A stretch of DNA of 64,000 nucleotides. Source: Ignavibacteriota bacterium (GTDB lineage Bacteria; Bacteroidota; Ignavibacteria; Ignavibacteriales; Melioribacteraceae). Each line of letters opens with the position of its first letter. The first letter of the stretch is position 1. The translations under genes were made by a program, and so were the position numbers. The notes under the pieces were generated by a model. The model worked only from the letters and a program-made list of their open reading frames with translations, was not told where the DNA came from and did not search any database. Of the stretch, positions 26,739 to 35,184 are shown in pieces. Location of the stretch: the NCBI GenBank assembly GCA_002746605.1, contig PDPT01000045.1:1-64000 (forward strand), in the 5' to 3' direction.

Positions 26739-28284
26739 CATTGATGGAAATAGTTTAAACTTAAAAATTATTAACGATTTTATAAACTCCAAGGCAAAGG
26801 TTTCACTTACAAAAACTGCAATAGTAAAAATAAAAAAAGCTCGTAAGCTTATTGATGAGTGGGTAAACAATGATAAAATTATTTATGGTGTAACAACCGG
26901 ATTTGGAGAATTTGCAAATGTTAAAATATCTAAAGATGAAATTGAAAAACTGCAAGAAAATTTAATTGTAAGTCATTCAACCGGAGTTGGAGAATTACTG
27001 CCGCCATTCATAATTAAAACAATGATGTTATTAAGATTGAACGCTCTTGCAAAAGGAAACTCAGGTATTAGAATTGAAACACTAAATTTATTAACAGAAT
27101 TAATAAACAATAATATTATCCCTGCAATTCCTTCGCAAGGTTCTGTGGGCTCGAGCGGCGATCTTGCCCCACTCTCCCACTTAGTTTTAGCTCTGCTGGG
27201 CAAAGGAAAAGTTCAAGTCTTTGATGAAGTTACAAGTAAAACTACAACTTTCACAAAGCTTATAACTGCTTCGACCGCACTTAAAAAGAAAAAACTAAAA
27301 CCAATTAAACTTAAAGCAAAAGAAGGCTTAGCCTTAATAAACGGAACACAAATGATGACTGCCTTTGCAGCTTTTATTTGTATTAAAGCAAAAGAACTCG
27401 CTAAACTTGCCGATATAAGCGGAGCACTTTCGCACGAAGCCTTAAGAGGTACCGACAATGCTTATGACTTACGTTTACACCAATTGCGTGCTTATGCAGG
27501 ACAAATTAATACTGCCAAAAATATATTAGCTCTTATCGAAAATAGTGAAATAAGAAAATCGCACCTTGTTGGTGATGACAGAGTTCAAGATTCATATTCG
27601 CTGCGCTGTATCCCTCAAATTCACGGAGCTTCTAAAGATACAATAAATTATGTTTGCTCTATTGTAGAAACAGAACTTAACTCGGTAACAGATAATCCTC
27701 TAATCTTCCCAACTGAAAAAGATTACATAGAAGGAGGAAATTTTCACGGACAGCCAATTGCTCTTGTAATGGATTTTATGGCAATTGCTCTTTCGGAACT
27801 TGCCAACGTAAGTGAAAGAAGAATCGAGAGGCTTGTAAATGGTCAGTTAAGTAATTTGCCTAGATTTTTAACAAAAAAAGGAGGAATTAACTCCGGACTT
27901 ATGATTGTTCAATATACTGCAGCTTCTTTGGTTTCCGAAAATAAAACTTTAGCTCACCCCGCAAGTGTAGATTCAATTCCTACATCTGCTAATCAAGAAG
28001 ATCATAATTCAATGGGATCAATAGCTGCAAGAAAATGTTATTCAATTTTAAATAATGTTCAAACTGTAATTGCAATTGAGCTATTGGTAGCTTCGCAGGG
28101 AATTGAGTTTTTAAAACCTCTAAAATGCGGAAAAGGAACTTCAGCAGCATATAATAAAATAAGAGAATTTGTAAAACCTCTTGAAAATGATAGAGAACTC
28201 CATATTGATATTCAAACAGTTCTTGAGTTAGTTAAAAATTCAGAATTGCTCAACTTTGTGGAAAAACAAGTAAATTTGAATTAA
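26722..28284 (+). CDS. hutH: Histidine ammonia-lyase-like enzyme (aromatic amino acid lyase family)
   Basis: 520 residues of the MIO-dependent lyase family, which removes ammonia from histidine to give urocanate. Tyr55 in IYGVTTGFGEFANV and His85 in LIVSHSTGVGELLPP match HAL positions. The phrase IPTSANQEDHNSMGS carries the Glu typical of HAL rather than PAL. The prosthetic-group tripeptide reads Ser144-Ser145-Gly146 (GSVGSSGDLAPLSH) instead of Ala-Ser-Gly. No hutU, hutI or hutG gene is nearby, so the pathway role and substrate are uncertain. The gene overlaps hflX by 17 bp. Confidence 0.88.
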   Translation: MKKTINIDGNSLNLKIINDFINSKAKVSLTKTAIVKIKKARKLIDEWVNNDKIIYGVTTGFGEFANVKISKDEIEKLQENLIVSHSTGVGELLPPFIIKTMMLLRLNALAKGNSGIRIETLNLLTELINNNIIPAIPSQGSVGSSGDLAPLSHLVLALLGKGKVQVFDEVTSKTTTFTKLITASTALKKKKLKPIKLKAKEGLALINGTQMMTAFAAFICIKAKELAKLADISGALSHEALRGTDNAYDLRLHQLRAYAGQINTAKNILALIENSEIRKSHLVGDDRVQDSYSLRCIPQIHGASKDTINYVCSIVETELNSVTDNPLIFPTEKDYIEGGNFHGQPIALVMDFMAIALSELANVSERRIERLVNGQLSNLPRFLTKKGGINSGLMIVQYTAASLVSENKTLAHPASVDSIPTSANQEDHNSMGSIAARKCYSILNNVQTVIAIELLVASQGIEFLKPLKCGKGTSAAYNKIREFVKPLENDRELHIDIQTVLELVKNSELLNFVEKQVNLN

Positions 28285-28741
28285 GTTTATTTTTGAAAAA
28301 AATTATTTTTAACTAAAACTTTTCATAACGTCATTTAATTGATTATCAATTGTTTCGTTAAATAATTTCTTTTCTTAAAGATAGTATTAAAATTACAAAT
28401 ACTTAATGTGCCTGTTTCAGAACGCGTACAAATATATGCAAAAAAGAAAGATAATTAAGGATAATTTAAGTTATTTTCTTTTAAGCTGCTCTAGTTTTAA
28501 TATTTTGGATTTCAATAAAATATAAACTCTCGCTTAAAATGACTTAAGAGAACTTGAGATTTATATCTTTTTATTTTTTATGGAGTTGTGCAACAATTAC
28601 CAGTGTTGGCAGTTGGATTTTGGAGTATCCTTATTTGTTCCCTTCTGTTTTACTAATACAGAGTTCACCGGCGAGTGGAACGAGTCCGGTGAAACGGCTT
28701 GACTTGTTAACCATTTTTTTTAATTATTTTATTGTGTAAGC
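28285..28741. other. Gene-poor left flank of an accessory island
   Basis: No supported gene. The first 250 bp are AT-rich; on the minus strand a coherent tail KKLFNETIDNQLNDVMKSFS ends near 28317 but is cut by a stop just upstream, so it may be a decayed coding remnant. From about 28585 to 28700 the composition becomes more GC-rich and holds a hairpin. The 61-codon plus-strand frame across it has no family resemblance. Confidence 0.4.
28664..28693. repeat. GC-rich inverted repeat
   Basis: TTCACCGG (28664-28671) pairs with CCGGTGAA (28686-28693). The 14-nt loop contains CGAGT twice. It lies in the gap between hutH and the TIR-TPR gene. The composition differs from the surrounding AT-rich DNA; it could be an element end, a recombination site or a terminator for the minus-strand gene. 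Confidence 0.5.
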
Positions 28742-29890
28742 TCAGTTCATTTCTGCTTTTAGTTTATCAATTGTCTTCCGTATCAATTCAGAATGTGAAG
28801 AGTTATTTTTTTCAGAAAAATACAACGCTTTTTTATATGCCTCAATGGCCTCTTCTTGACGACCAAGGGCATCAAGCGTATTCCCCTTGTTGTACCATGC
28901 TCCAAGTTTATCAGGTTTTATCTCCAGCGCCTTATCATATGCCTCAATGGCCTCTTCTAGACGACCAAGGGCATTAAGCGCATTCCCCTTGTTGTTCCAT
29001 GCTCTATGGTCATCAGGCTTTATCTCCAGTGCCTTATCATATGCCGCAATGGCCGCTTCTTGACGACCAAGCTGAAAAAGCGCAGTCCCCTTGTTGTCCC
29101 ATGCTTCATGGTCATCAGGCTTTATCTCCAGCGCCTTATCATATGCCGCAATGGCCGCTTCTTGACGACCAAGGGCATCAAGCGCATCCCCCTTGTTGTA
29201 CCATGCTTCATGGGAATCAGGTTTTATCTCCAGTGCCTTATCATATGCCGCAATGGCCTCTTCTTGACGACCAAGGCCATCAAGCGCATTTCCCTTGTTG
29301 TTCCATGCTCCATGGGAATCAGGTTGTAAATCCGTGATTAAGGTAAATAGATTTAATGATTTTTCGAAATCTCTGGTATAGTAAAATACTATAGCATTGT
29401 TGAATAAATCTCGAATTAGTTTTTCATTTTTAGTTCTTAAATCTTCAGTTTCTTTATTGCTAAGCGATACCCCACCTAAATCAATGGCTAACTTGTCCAG
29501 ATTATTTTCGAAATCTTCAAATAAATCATACTGTTGCCAAGCTGAAAGCCTGTGATCTCCACGCCCACAGTCCTCTACTCTTGCTGGTACTATAGAAAAA
29601 GAATCTTCGGGCTGAAGCCTTGCTATCTCATATGCTTGTTGTAATTCTTCATCTTGAAAACCAGGCGTATCTCTAGTCTTTTTTAGAGCAGCACCACTAA
29701 TACAAATAAGAAAATAGCGACATTTAGGAATAGCTTTTTCAATCTGTTTTTTCCAGGAGCCCGGCTTTAGACATCTTTTATCAAACCACACATCCAAGTT
29801 TCTTTTTCTAAGCCCCTCATCAATTTTTGATATTACATCCAAATCTTCATGAGCGTAACTAAGGAAAACTTTTATTTTTTTATTTGGCAT
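28742..29890 (-). CDS. TIR domain protein with C-terminal TPR array
   Basis: 382 residues. Residues about 5-135 form a TIR domain: KIKVFLSYAHEDLDVISKID, DVWFDKRCLKPGS, CRYFLICIS and, after a loop, QDEELQQAYEIARL. Glu81/Glu82 are candidates for the catalytic Glu of NADase TIRs. A linker and one degenerate repeat are followed by five 34-residue TPRs (194-363), each near AWxNKGxALxALGRQEEAI then AYDKALEIKPD. The repeats are almost identical, and this part is visibly more GC-rich than its neighbours. Known TIR proteins of bacteria often deplete NAD in phage defence or act as effectors; here that is inference. The gene stands alone beside a recombinase relic. Confidence 0.85.
   Translation of the reverse strand: MPNKKIKVFLSYAHEDLDVISKIDEGLRKRNLDVWFDKRCLKPGSWKKQIEKAIPKCRYFLICISGAALKKTRDTPGFQDEELQQAYEIARLQPEDSFSIVPARVEDCGRGDHRLSAWQQYDLFEDFENNLDKLAIDLGGVSLSNKETEDLRTKNEKLIRDLFNNAIVFYYTRDFEKSLNLFTLITDLQPDSHGAWNNKGNALDGLGRQEEAIAAYDKALEIKPDSHEAWYNKGDALDALGRQEAAIAAYDKALEIKPDDHEAWDNKGTALFQLGRQEAAIAAYDKALEIKPDDHRAWNNKGNALNALGRLEEAIEAYDKALEIKPDKLGAWYNKGNTLDALGRQEEAIEAYKKALYFSEKNNSSHSELIRKTIDKLKAEMN
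28802..29311 (-). repeat. Five tandem 102-bp repeats encoding TPRs
   Basis: Five consecutive 102-bp units encode TPR residues 194-363 of the TIR-TPR protein. The DNA itself is highly conserved between units (for example the recurring minus-strand coding of YDKALEIKPD and GRQEEAI), which implies recent duplication or gene conversion. The repeats are coding, in frame, and have no spacers, so this is not a CRISPR array. Confidence 0.9.
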
Positions 29891-30155
29891 AATAGTTGAG
29901 ATTTAGTTTATTCAAGTTTAATTATTAGCTCTATGGTTAACATAAGATTAGGTGTACTAATGAAAATAGTAAAAGTTGCTCTTCATGACTACCTAATCTA
30001 TATTGCTTATTAAATATTATTTGTTTACATACTATCTTTTTACACCGCTAATACAGTGGGCTATACAGAAGTTTTTATACTTTTTAGTATAAATAGATTC
30101 CATAATAAAAAGATAAAATATTCAATACTCTTTAAATATTTAATATAGCTATTTT
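29891..30155. other. Intergenic region between TIR-TPR gene and recombinase relic
   Basis: AT-rich with no supported gene. AGATTAGGT (29945-29953) is matched by ACCTAATCT (29991-29999), a 9-bp inverted repeat about 55 bp upstream of the TIR-TPR ATG. It could be an operator, an element end or an RNA structure in the 5' leader. Confidence 0.45.
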
Positions 30156-30391
30156 TTAAAAATTATCAAACGGATTTTTAATTTTTTTAAACTCGTCTTG
30201 ATAACGTGAGTGTATATCATGGTGGTTTTTGAGCTATTATATTCTAATAATGCTTGAATATACCTTATATCTGTTCCATTTTCTAACAAATGAGTTGCAA
30301 AGCTATGCCTTAGTGTATGCAAGGTAACTTTCTTTTTTAATCCTATTTTTTCACATGCATTTTTTAGCGGGAATGAGGCATAAACAAAATG
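30156..30391 (-). pseudogene. C-terminal remnant of a tyrosine recombinase/integrase
   Basis: About 75 codons encode the end of a phage-type integrase: [39 protein letters not shown] and [12 protein letters not shown]. The catalytic H-x-x-R (HTLRH) and nucleophile Tyr (IYTHV) are visible. The second conserved His (normally LLGH) is replaced by Tyr (LLEY). The final KNPFDNF, a family-typical ending, is out of frame by one base, with the slip in an A-rich run at about 30172-30190. A stop at 30392-30394 and the missing N-terminal three-quarters confirm a relic. It marks past integration activity near the TIR-TPR gene. Confidence 0.85.
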
Positions 30392-30490
30392 CTATTCAAA
30401 AAGCAAAAATATGCTTGAATTGTTAATATTATTACTTATGGCTAAGTGGAATAATCAATTAGCTATATTTAATTAGCAATGCCTTGTATT

Positions 30491-32860
30491 TTAAAGTTCT
30501 AACGTAAACATTTTCCAACTCATACCGTTTAGCTTAATGCTTAATAAATTATTTTGAACTTTAATATTATCATTTTGAATTAAGTTACTTGCAGACTTAA
30601 TTCCTAAAAATTTTGGTAATTCCAACTTAACTTCTTGAGGTTCTTTACTTTTGTTTAAGACAATTAGAATTCTTTCATTCATATCCGAGCGTATGTAAGC
30701 ATAAATATTTTTATTTGCTGTAAGTGTATAAAAATCACCTTGACGTAATGCAGAATGTTCTTTACGAAGCCTTATAATTTTTGAAACTTCTTTAAGAGTA
30801 TTTTTTTCAGCATCAGAAAGGTTAGCGTTAAATCTCATTTCCCTTCTGTTATCAGGATCGGAGGCTCCACTCATTCCAAACTCACTTCCGTAATAAATAA
30901 CAGGCAGTCCGGGAATTGAATTCATATAAGCCATATACAAAATTAACTTTTTATAATTTTCGGAATTATCAACAACTGGCGGATTCTTCCATCCTTCTTC
31001 AACGGCACTCCATTTACTAACATCCAAATCACCGTCTGCATAAGCCATAAATCTATTCTTATCGTGGCTATCCATAATATTACCCATTAAATGATTTACA
31101 CCATAAACGGAAAAAGTTTTCTGCATTTCTTTATCAAGATTTGCAAAAGAAGCATCTTCCTTTATGAAAGTAGGAAGAGCCGCATCATATAGATTAAAGT
31201 TAAATTGAGAACTAAGCTGACCGTTATTTACATAAGAACTTATTAAATCGTAACTGCCGAATGTTTCTCCAATTTGATAGACCGGCAATTCTTTTTTACC
31301 GGCAAATTCTTTTTTAATTTTTTCATTTAGCCTACGCCAAAATTTATTTGGAACATGCTTTACTGCATCGTGCCGATAACCATCTGCATCGGTTTCTTTT
31401 AGCCACCAGACGGCAAGGTCGGTCATTGCTTCTAATGCTTCTTCGGAACCAAGATAATCAAACGAAGGAAGATAAGGCTCAAACCAAGTTGTTAATCTGT
31501 ACTCATCCCAAAATCTTAAGTTCAGTCTTCCGTCAGGCAATTCAAGAGAGCCAAACCAATCTTTATGTTCTTTAAAGAATGGGTGATTTTTATGAACATG
31601 ATTCGAAACAAAATCCAAAAGTACTTTTATTTTTTTTGAATGAGCTGCTTTAACAACTTCTTTCAATTTTTGCAAACTTCCAAAATGTTCGTCAACAGTT
31701 GTATCACTGATGGGCCAATAACCATGGTAACCGGAATAATATCTGTGCGGAGCAGGATATTCTTTGTAAGCTTCATTTGGATTATCATAAACCGGAGAAA
31801 TCCAAATTGTGTTAATACCAAGTGAATCAAAATAGCCGTCATTTATTTTATCTAAAATACCTTGTAAGTCGCCTCCGGAATAATTTGCTTTATCGGAAAG
31901 AGAATCATGTACTATTTTGGAATTGTTACTTGTATCTCCGTCAAAAAATCTATCGATCATTAAAGAATAAATAATTCCGTCTTGCCAAGTAAAGTTTGAG
32001 TTATTTTTGAGTTTTCCGTCAAAAAGTTCTATTGTTTGAATATTTGATACTTTTCCGTTTTGAGAAACAGCAATTCTTAATGTATTATGCTTATTTAATT
32101 TTTCGTCGTCAAGATTAACTTCTATTTTATTCTTATTAATTTTGATTTTATCGTTACTGACTTTTTTATTATCTAACAAAACAAAAATATCTTTAAGATT
32201 TAAGTTTTTTTGATCGGCTTCTAAAATAAATGATAAATTATTTTTCTTAAATTTATCTAAGTGCAGATAAAATTTATTAGTGTCTTTAGCTTCAATTATT
32301 CTTATGGAATTAAAACTTCCCATTCCGTTAGGAACTTTGTTTGGATTTATCGGGTCAACTATTTCTTCACCATCTGCAAAAAATTTATATTGGTAAATTC
32401 CGGGCTCGAGCGGAATACTTGCTTCGTAAGTTCCGTCATTATCTCCATCTGTCATTTCTATGTCCTTACGATTCCATCCGTTAAAATTTCCAAAGAGATT
32501 TATTGTTTCATATTTTTTATTCGGTTTGAACTTAAAATTGTAGTACGAAGTTACCTTTGATATAACCGGAATAACATAAGTCTGATTGTCTAACTTAAAC
32601 TTGAGCAAGGTCATTCCCGAAAAATCAGGTTTTGGCGTAAGAAATAATTTATTGTTTTTTCTTTCAACTTTAATATTTTTATTTTTAACAAACTGAAAAT
32701 TATAATTTCCAGAATAAAATAAATCACTAATAATCAGTGAATCCGTTTTGCCTGAAGTTAATTTAATTGGTTGAATTAAATCTGTAATTGTGTTTTTTGC
32801 ATCATTACAATTGTTTAATAAAAACAATATGCTTAATAAAAATGATAAAAACTTTTTCAT
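30491..32860 (-). CDS. Surface alpha-amylase-family lipoprotein (GH13 with CBM48-like domain)
   Basis: 789 residues with a lipoprotein signal ending LLNNCND (Cys18). Residues about 108-190 are a CBM48/E-set module (INLFGNFNGWNRKDIEMTDG, GIYQYKFFADGEEI). The GH13 barrel follows: LLDFVSNHVHKNHPF, GYRHDAVKHV (nucleophile Asp near 498), QIGETFGS (acid Glu near 533) and IMDSHDKNRF (Asp near 599). A C-terminal beta domain closes the protein. It is likely to hydrolyse alpha-1,4-glucans or cyclodextrins at the cell surface. No SusC/SusD pair adjoins, although a TonB receptor gene is encoded 3.5 kb away. Confidence 0.9.
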   Translation of the reverse strand: MKKFLSFLLSILFLLNNCNDAKNTITDLIQPIKLTSGKTDSLIISDLFYSGNYNFQFVKNKNIKVERKNNKLFLTPKPDFSGMTLLKFKLDNQTYVIPVISKVTSYYNFKFKPNKKYETINLFGNFNGWNRKDIEMTDGDNDGTYEASIPLEPGIYQYKFFADGEEIVDPINPNKVPNGMGSFNSIRIIEAKDTNKFYLHLDKFKKNNLSFILEADQKNLNLKDIFVLLDNKKVSNDKIKINKNKIEVNLDDEKLNKHNTLRIAVSQNGKVSNIQTIELFDGKLKNNSNFTWQDGIIYSLMIDRFFDGDTSNNSKIVHDSLSDKANYSGGDLQGILDKINDGYFDSLGINTIWISPVYDNPNEAYKEYPAPHRYYSGYHGYWPISDTTVDEHFGSLQKLKEVVKAAHSKKIKVLLDFVSNHVHKNHPFFKEHKDWFGSLELPDGRLNLRFWDEYRLTTWFEPYLPSFDYLGSEEALEAMTDLAVWWLKETDADGYRHDAVKHVPNKFWRRLNEKIKKEFAGKKELPVYQIGETFGSYDLISSYVNNGQLSSQFNFNLYDAALPTFIKEDASFANLDKEMQKTFSVYGVNHLMGNIMDSHDKNRFMAYADGDLDVSKWSAVEEGWKNPPVVDNSENYKKLILYMAYMNSIPGLPVIYYGSEFGMSGASDPDNRREMRFNANLSDAEKNTLKEVSKIIRLRKEHSALRQGDFYTLTANKNIYAYIRSDMNERILIVLNKSKEPQEVKLELPKFLGIKSASNLIQNDNIKVQNNLLSIKLNGMSWKMFTLEL

Positions 32861-32890
32861 AATAGTTCCTTTTTTTAATTCAATATCCCT

Positions 32891-35083
32891 TTAAAGTTTC
32901 TTTGCAATTACAACAACTTTTTTAATAGTTTCCACAATAGAATTATTAGAGTTTACAGCTTCAAATAAAATTATATAAATCCCGATTTTCAAAGGATTAT
33001 TATTTTTATCTAAACCGTCAAATACTATTGAGCCTTTTGAACCAGTCGGTTGATTTTCCGTTATAGTTTTGATAAATCTTCCTTGGCTATCAAAAACTCT
33101 AATTCTTATTTGAGATATTGATTCTTTAAGATTGTAGTTTATTAATGCAAAATCTTCGATGCCGTCATTATCCGGTGAAAATGGATTAGGAGAAATTTCC
33201 AGCTTCGTTTCAGAAGCAGCATTGTTAGTTTTAATTGAATTTTCCTTACCAGGAGTTGCTCCAAAACTGCTTACCGAACTACTCCAATTGCTGCTGGTGT
33301 TTCTATTCAAATTAGGATTAATAAGCTCAAGAGAAATATTTTTTGTGTCTTCAAAAGCTGTGTTGTGCCATTTGGGTTTATAATTTATAGAATCAATAAT
33401 GTTGTTCCTCAAATCTTTTAGATATATTTTCTTTCCGGAGTTTGCAAGATTGAGAGAGTTTCTATTTAAAATTGATAAGTCATCATCCAACCAAGAATAA
33501 TAATTAAATATTAAAGAATCGGCTGCAATTACAAAATATGAATTGGCTTTAATTTCCAAAGGTTTGAATCCTAAGAAAATTAATTCGTCTTCTTCATCAG
33601 AAATTTTCCATCCCGAGAGATTTATATTTTCATTGGAAGTATTATAGATTTCAATAAACTCAGAATTATCATCATTCGGATCAAACATAATTTCATTTAT
33701 TATTACATCTCCAAAATTATAATCGGGAATTGAAAAAGTTGAATTATCAAAACCTGCAGTATTAGCTTTGTTATTTATGCAATAAGTCCAATTATCAATA
33801 TTTTCTCCCGATTTATTTAAGTCAATTTTTTCAAGTGAATATCCAAGCGGAAAGTTGTTCTCAACTTCGTATTTCATTCTGTCTATTAGTGCATCACGAA
33901 AATCATAAATTGTAATTTCATCTTTCCCGAAATTTAAATAAGGAATGTTAGTTTGAATGACCGTAATATCGTCATCGAAATAATCTGAGGGAATAAATTC
34001 TGTAAGGACTAAATAATCATTAGGTTCAAGAAATAAATCATCTTCCGTAATACTAACTTTTTCTTTGGAATCGGCAATAAACCAGTCTTTAAGATTTATA
34101 GTAATATCGGAATTGTTTAAAAGTTCTATCCATTGCGGTTCGTTTGAGTTGTTCTTAAAATAAACTTCCGTTAAGAGAATAGTGTTATTATTAAAACCAG
34201 GAATTACAATTCCGGAAAGAGAATTGTTGAGTGTATCGAGATCATCAATAAAATTTATTTTTGATTTTATTGTAAGTGTATCATCAATAAGAATTGAGTT
34301 TTCGCTTGTTACAATTAAAGAATCATCAGTCCCAAGTTCTGAAAAATTTTGAGATTCAAGAAAGATAGTTTCATTTTCTTGCACATAATAAAAATCGACC
34401 GAAAAATTATCTGCAATTTGTAAACCAAAATTTTTGATCTTTGCATTTAAATATATTTCTTCATCTTTGGTTGGAAACTCAGGAGTTGTAAAAAGTTCTA
34501 CAATAACCAAATCATATTCTTTTGAAGTAACGCTGTTTATTCTGCCTGGAGTTCCATAAAACAATTTAGAGTTTTGCCATAAGTCATCATCAGCATCTAC
34601 TCTTTCATCGGAGTAACCTTTATCATTATCGGCAGAGTAAGTGTAAACATCGATTGTATCGTTTGTTGAATTAAGCAGCGATATTTTACGGTCGCTTGAG
34701 TTAGCCATTCCTCTGCTTCCGAAAGAGTTGTTATCAATTACAAAAACTAAAGTATTACTTGGAATTATATTTTTATAAACTCCGTTTTCAAAATCGTAAT
34801 CACCTTCAAAAATTACAGCGTAACTCTCAGGTGGAATTTCATATTCATCGGTATCGGAAATGATAACATCGGGCGTGTTATCGTCATAAACAATTTTATA
34901 ATCTTGAATATTAACTGGTTGAGAAGAAGAATTGTAAATTTCAATAAACTCTTCAGTAGTTTTATTGGCAGCAAACATAATTTCATTTAATTTTATTGAT
35001 TGCGCTTGAGCATAGGAGAAACAGAACAGTATTATTAGGAAGAAGGTAAAGGTATTCTTTTTAAAAATAAATTTTAACAACAT
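32891..35083 (-). CDS. Secreted protein with three lamin-tail domains and a FlgD/T9SS-type C-terminus
   Basis: 730 residues after a signal peptide (LIILFCFSYAQAQ). Three lamin-tail (LTD) domains begin at SIKLNEIMFAANKTTEEFIE (about 29), ILLTEVYFKNNSNEPQWIEL (about 300) and DVIINEIMFDPNDDNSEFIE (about 455). A CARDB-like segment lies between the first and second (LVIVELFTTPEFPTKDEEIY). The end, ISPNPFSPDNDGIEDFALIN then IRVFDSQGRFIKTI and IGIYIILFEAV, is a FlgD-Ig-like domain used as a T9SS cargo tail. It is likely a surface adhesin or scaffold; LTDs in bacteria are often next to nuclease or phosphatase domains, but none is seen here. Confidence 0.85.
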   Translation of the reverse strand: MLLKFIFKKNTFTFFLIILFCFSYAQAQSIKLNEIMFAANKTTEEFIEIYNSSSQPVNIQDYKIVYDDNTPDVIISDTDEYEIPPESYAVIFEGDYDFENGVYKNIIPSNTLVFVIDNNSFGSRGMANSSDRKISLLNSTNDTIDVYTYSADNDKGYSDERVDADDDLWQNSKLFYGTPGRINSVTSKEYDLVIVELFTTPEFPTKDEEIYLNAKIKNFGLQIADNFSVDFYYVQENETIFLESQNFSELGTDDSLIVTSENSILIDDTLTIKSKINFIDDLDTLNNSLSGIVIPGFNNNTILLTEVYFKNNSNEPQWIELLNNSDITINLKDWFIADSKEKVSITEDDLFLEPNDYLVLTEFIPSDYFDDDITVIQTNIPYLNFGKDEITIYDFRDALIDRMKYEVENNFPLGYSLEKIDLNKSGENIDNWTYCINNKANTAGFDNSTFSIPDYNFGDVIINEIMFDPNDDNSEFIEIYNTSNENINLSGWKISDEEDELIFLGFKPLEIKANSYFVIAADSLIFNYYSWLDDDLSILNRNSLNLANSGKKIYLKDLRNNIIDSINYKPKWHNTAFEDTKNISLELINPNLNRNTSSNWSSSVSSFGATPGKENSIKTNNAASETKLEISPNPFSPDNDGIEDFALINYNLKESISQIRIRVFDSQGRFIKTITENQPTGSKGSIVFDGLDKNNNPLKIGIYIILFEAVNSNNSIVETIKKVVVIAKKL

Positions 35084-35184
35084 TTATAATAACATCTTTT
35101 TTTGAAATTCTTGTTTTATAATACACAATTGATTTTTATATTTCAATAAATAAATCAAATTTCTTATACTCAAAAAAATTTTTT

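Noticed and set aside
26722..28284. Phenylalanine or tyrosine ammonia-lyase instead of HutH
   Set aside because: The HAL-type His85 and the Q-E-D-H-N-S-M segment favour histidine ammonia-lyase, although the Ser-Ser-Gly tripeptide leaves some doubt.
28554..28739. 61-codon plus-strand frame
   Set aside because: No family resemblance or ribosome-binding site, and it spans the inverted repeat at 28664-28693; more likely non-coding.
28802..29311. Regular repeats considered as a CRISPR array
   Set aside because: Units are contiguous 102-bp coding repeats without spacers and keep the TPR reading frame.
28732..29337. Plus-strand frames with repeated HMPQWPLLDDQG-like phrases
   Set aside because: They are the antisense shadow of the tandem TPR repeats in the TIR-TPR gene; repetition comes from the coding repeats.
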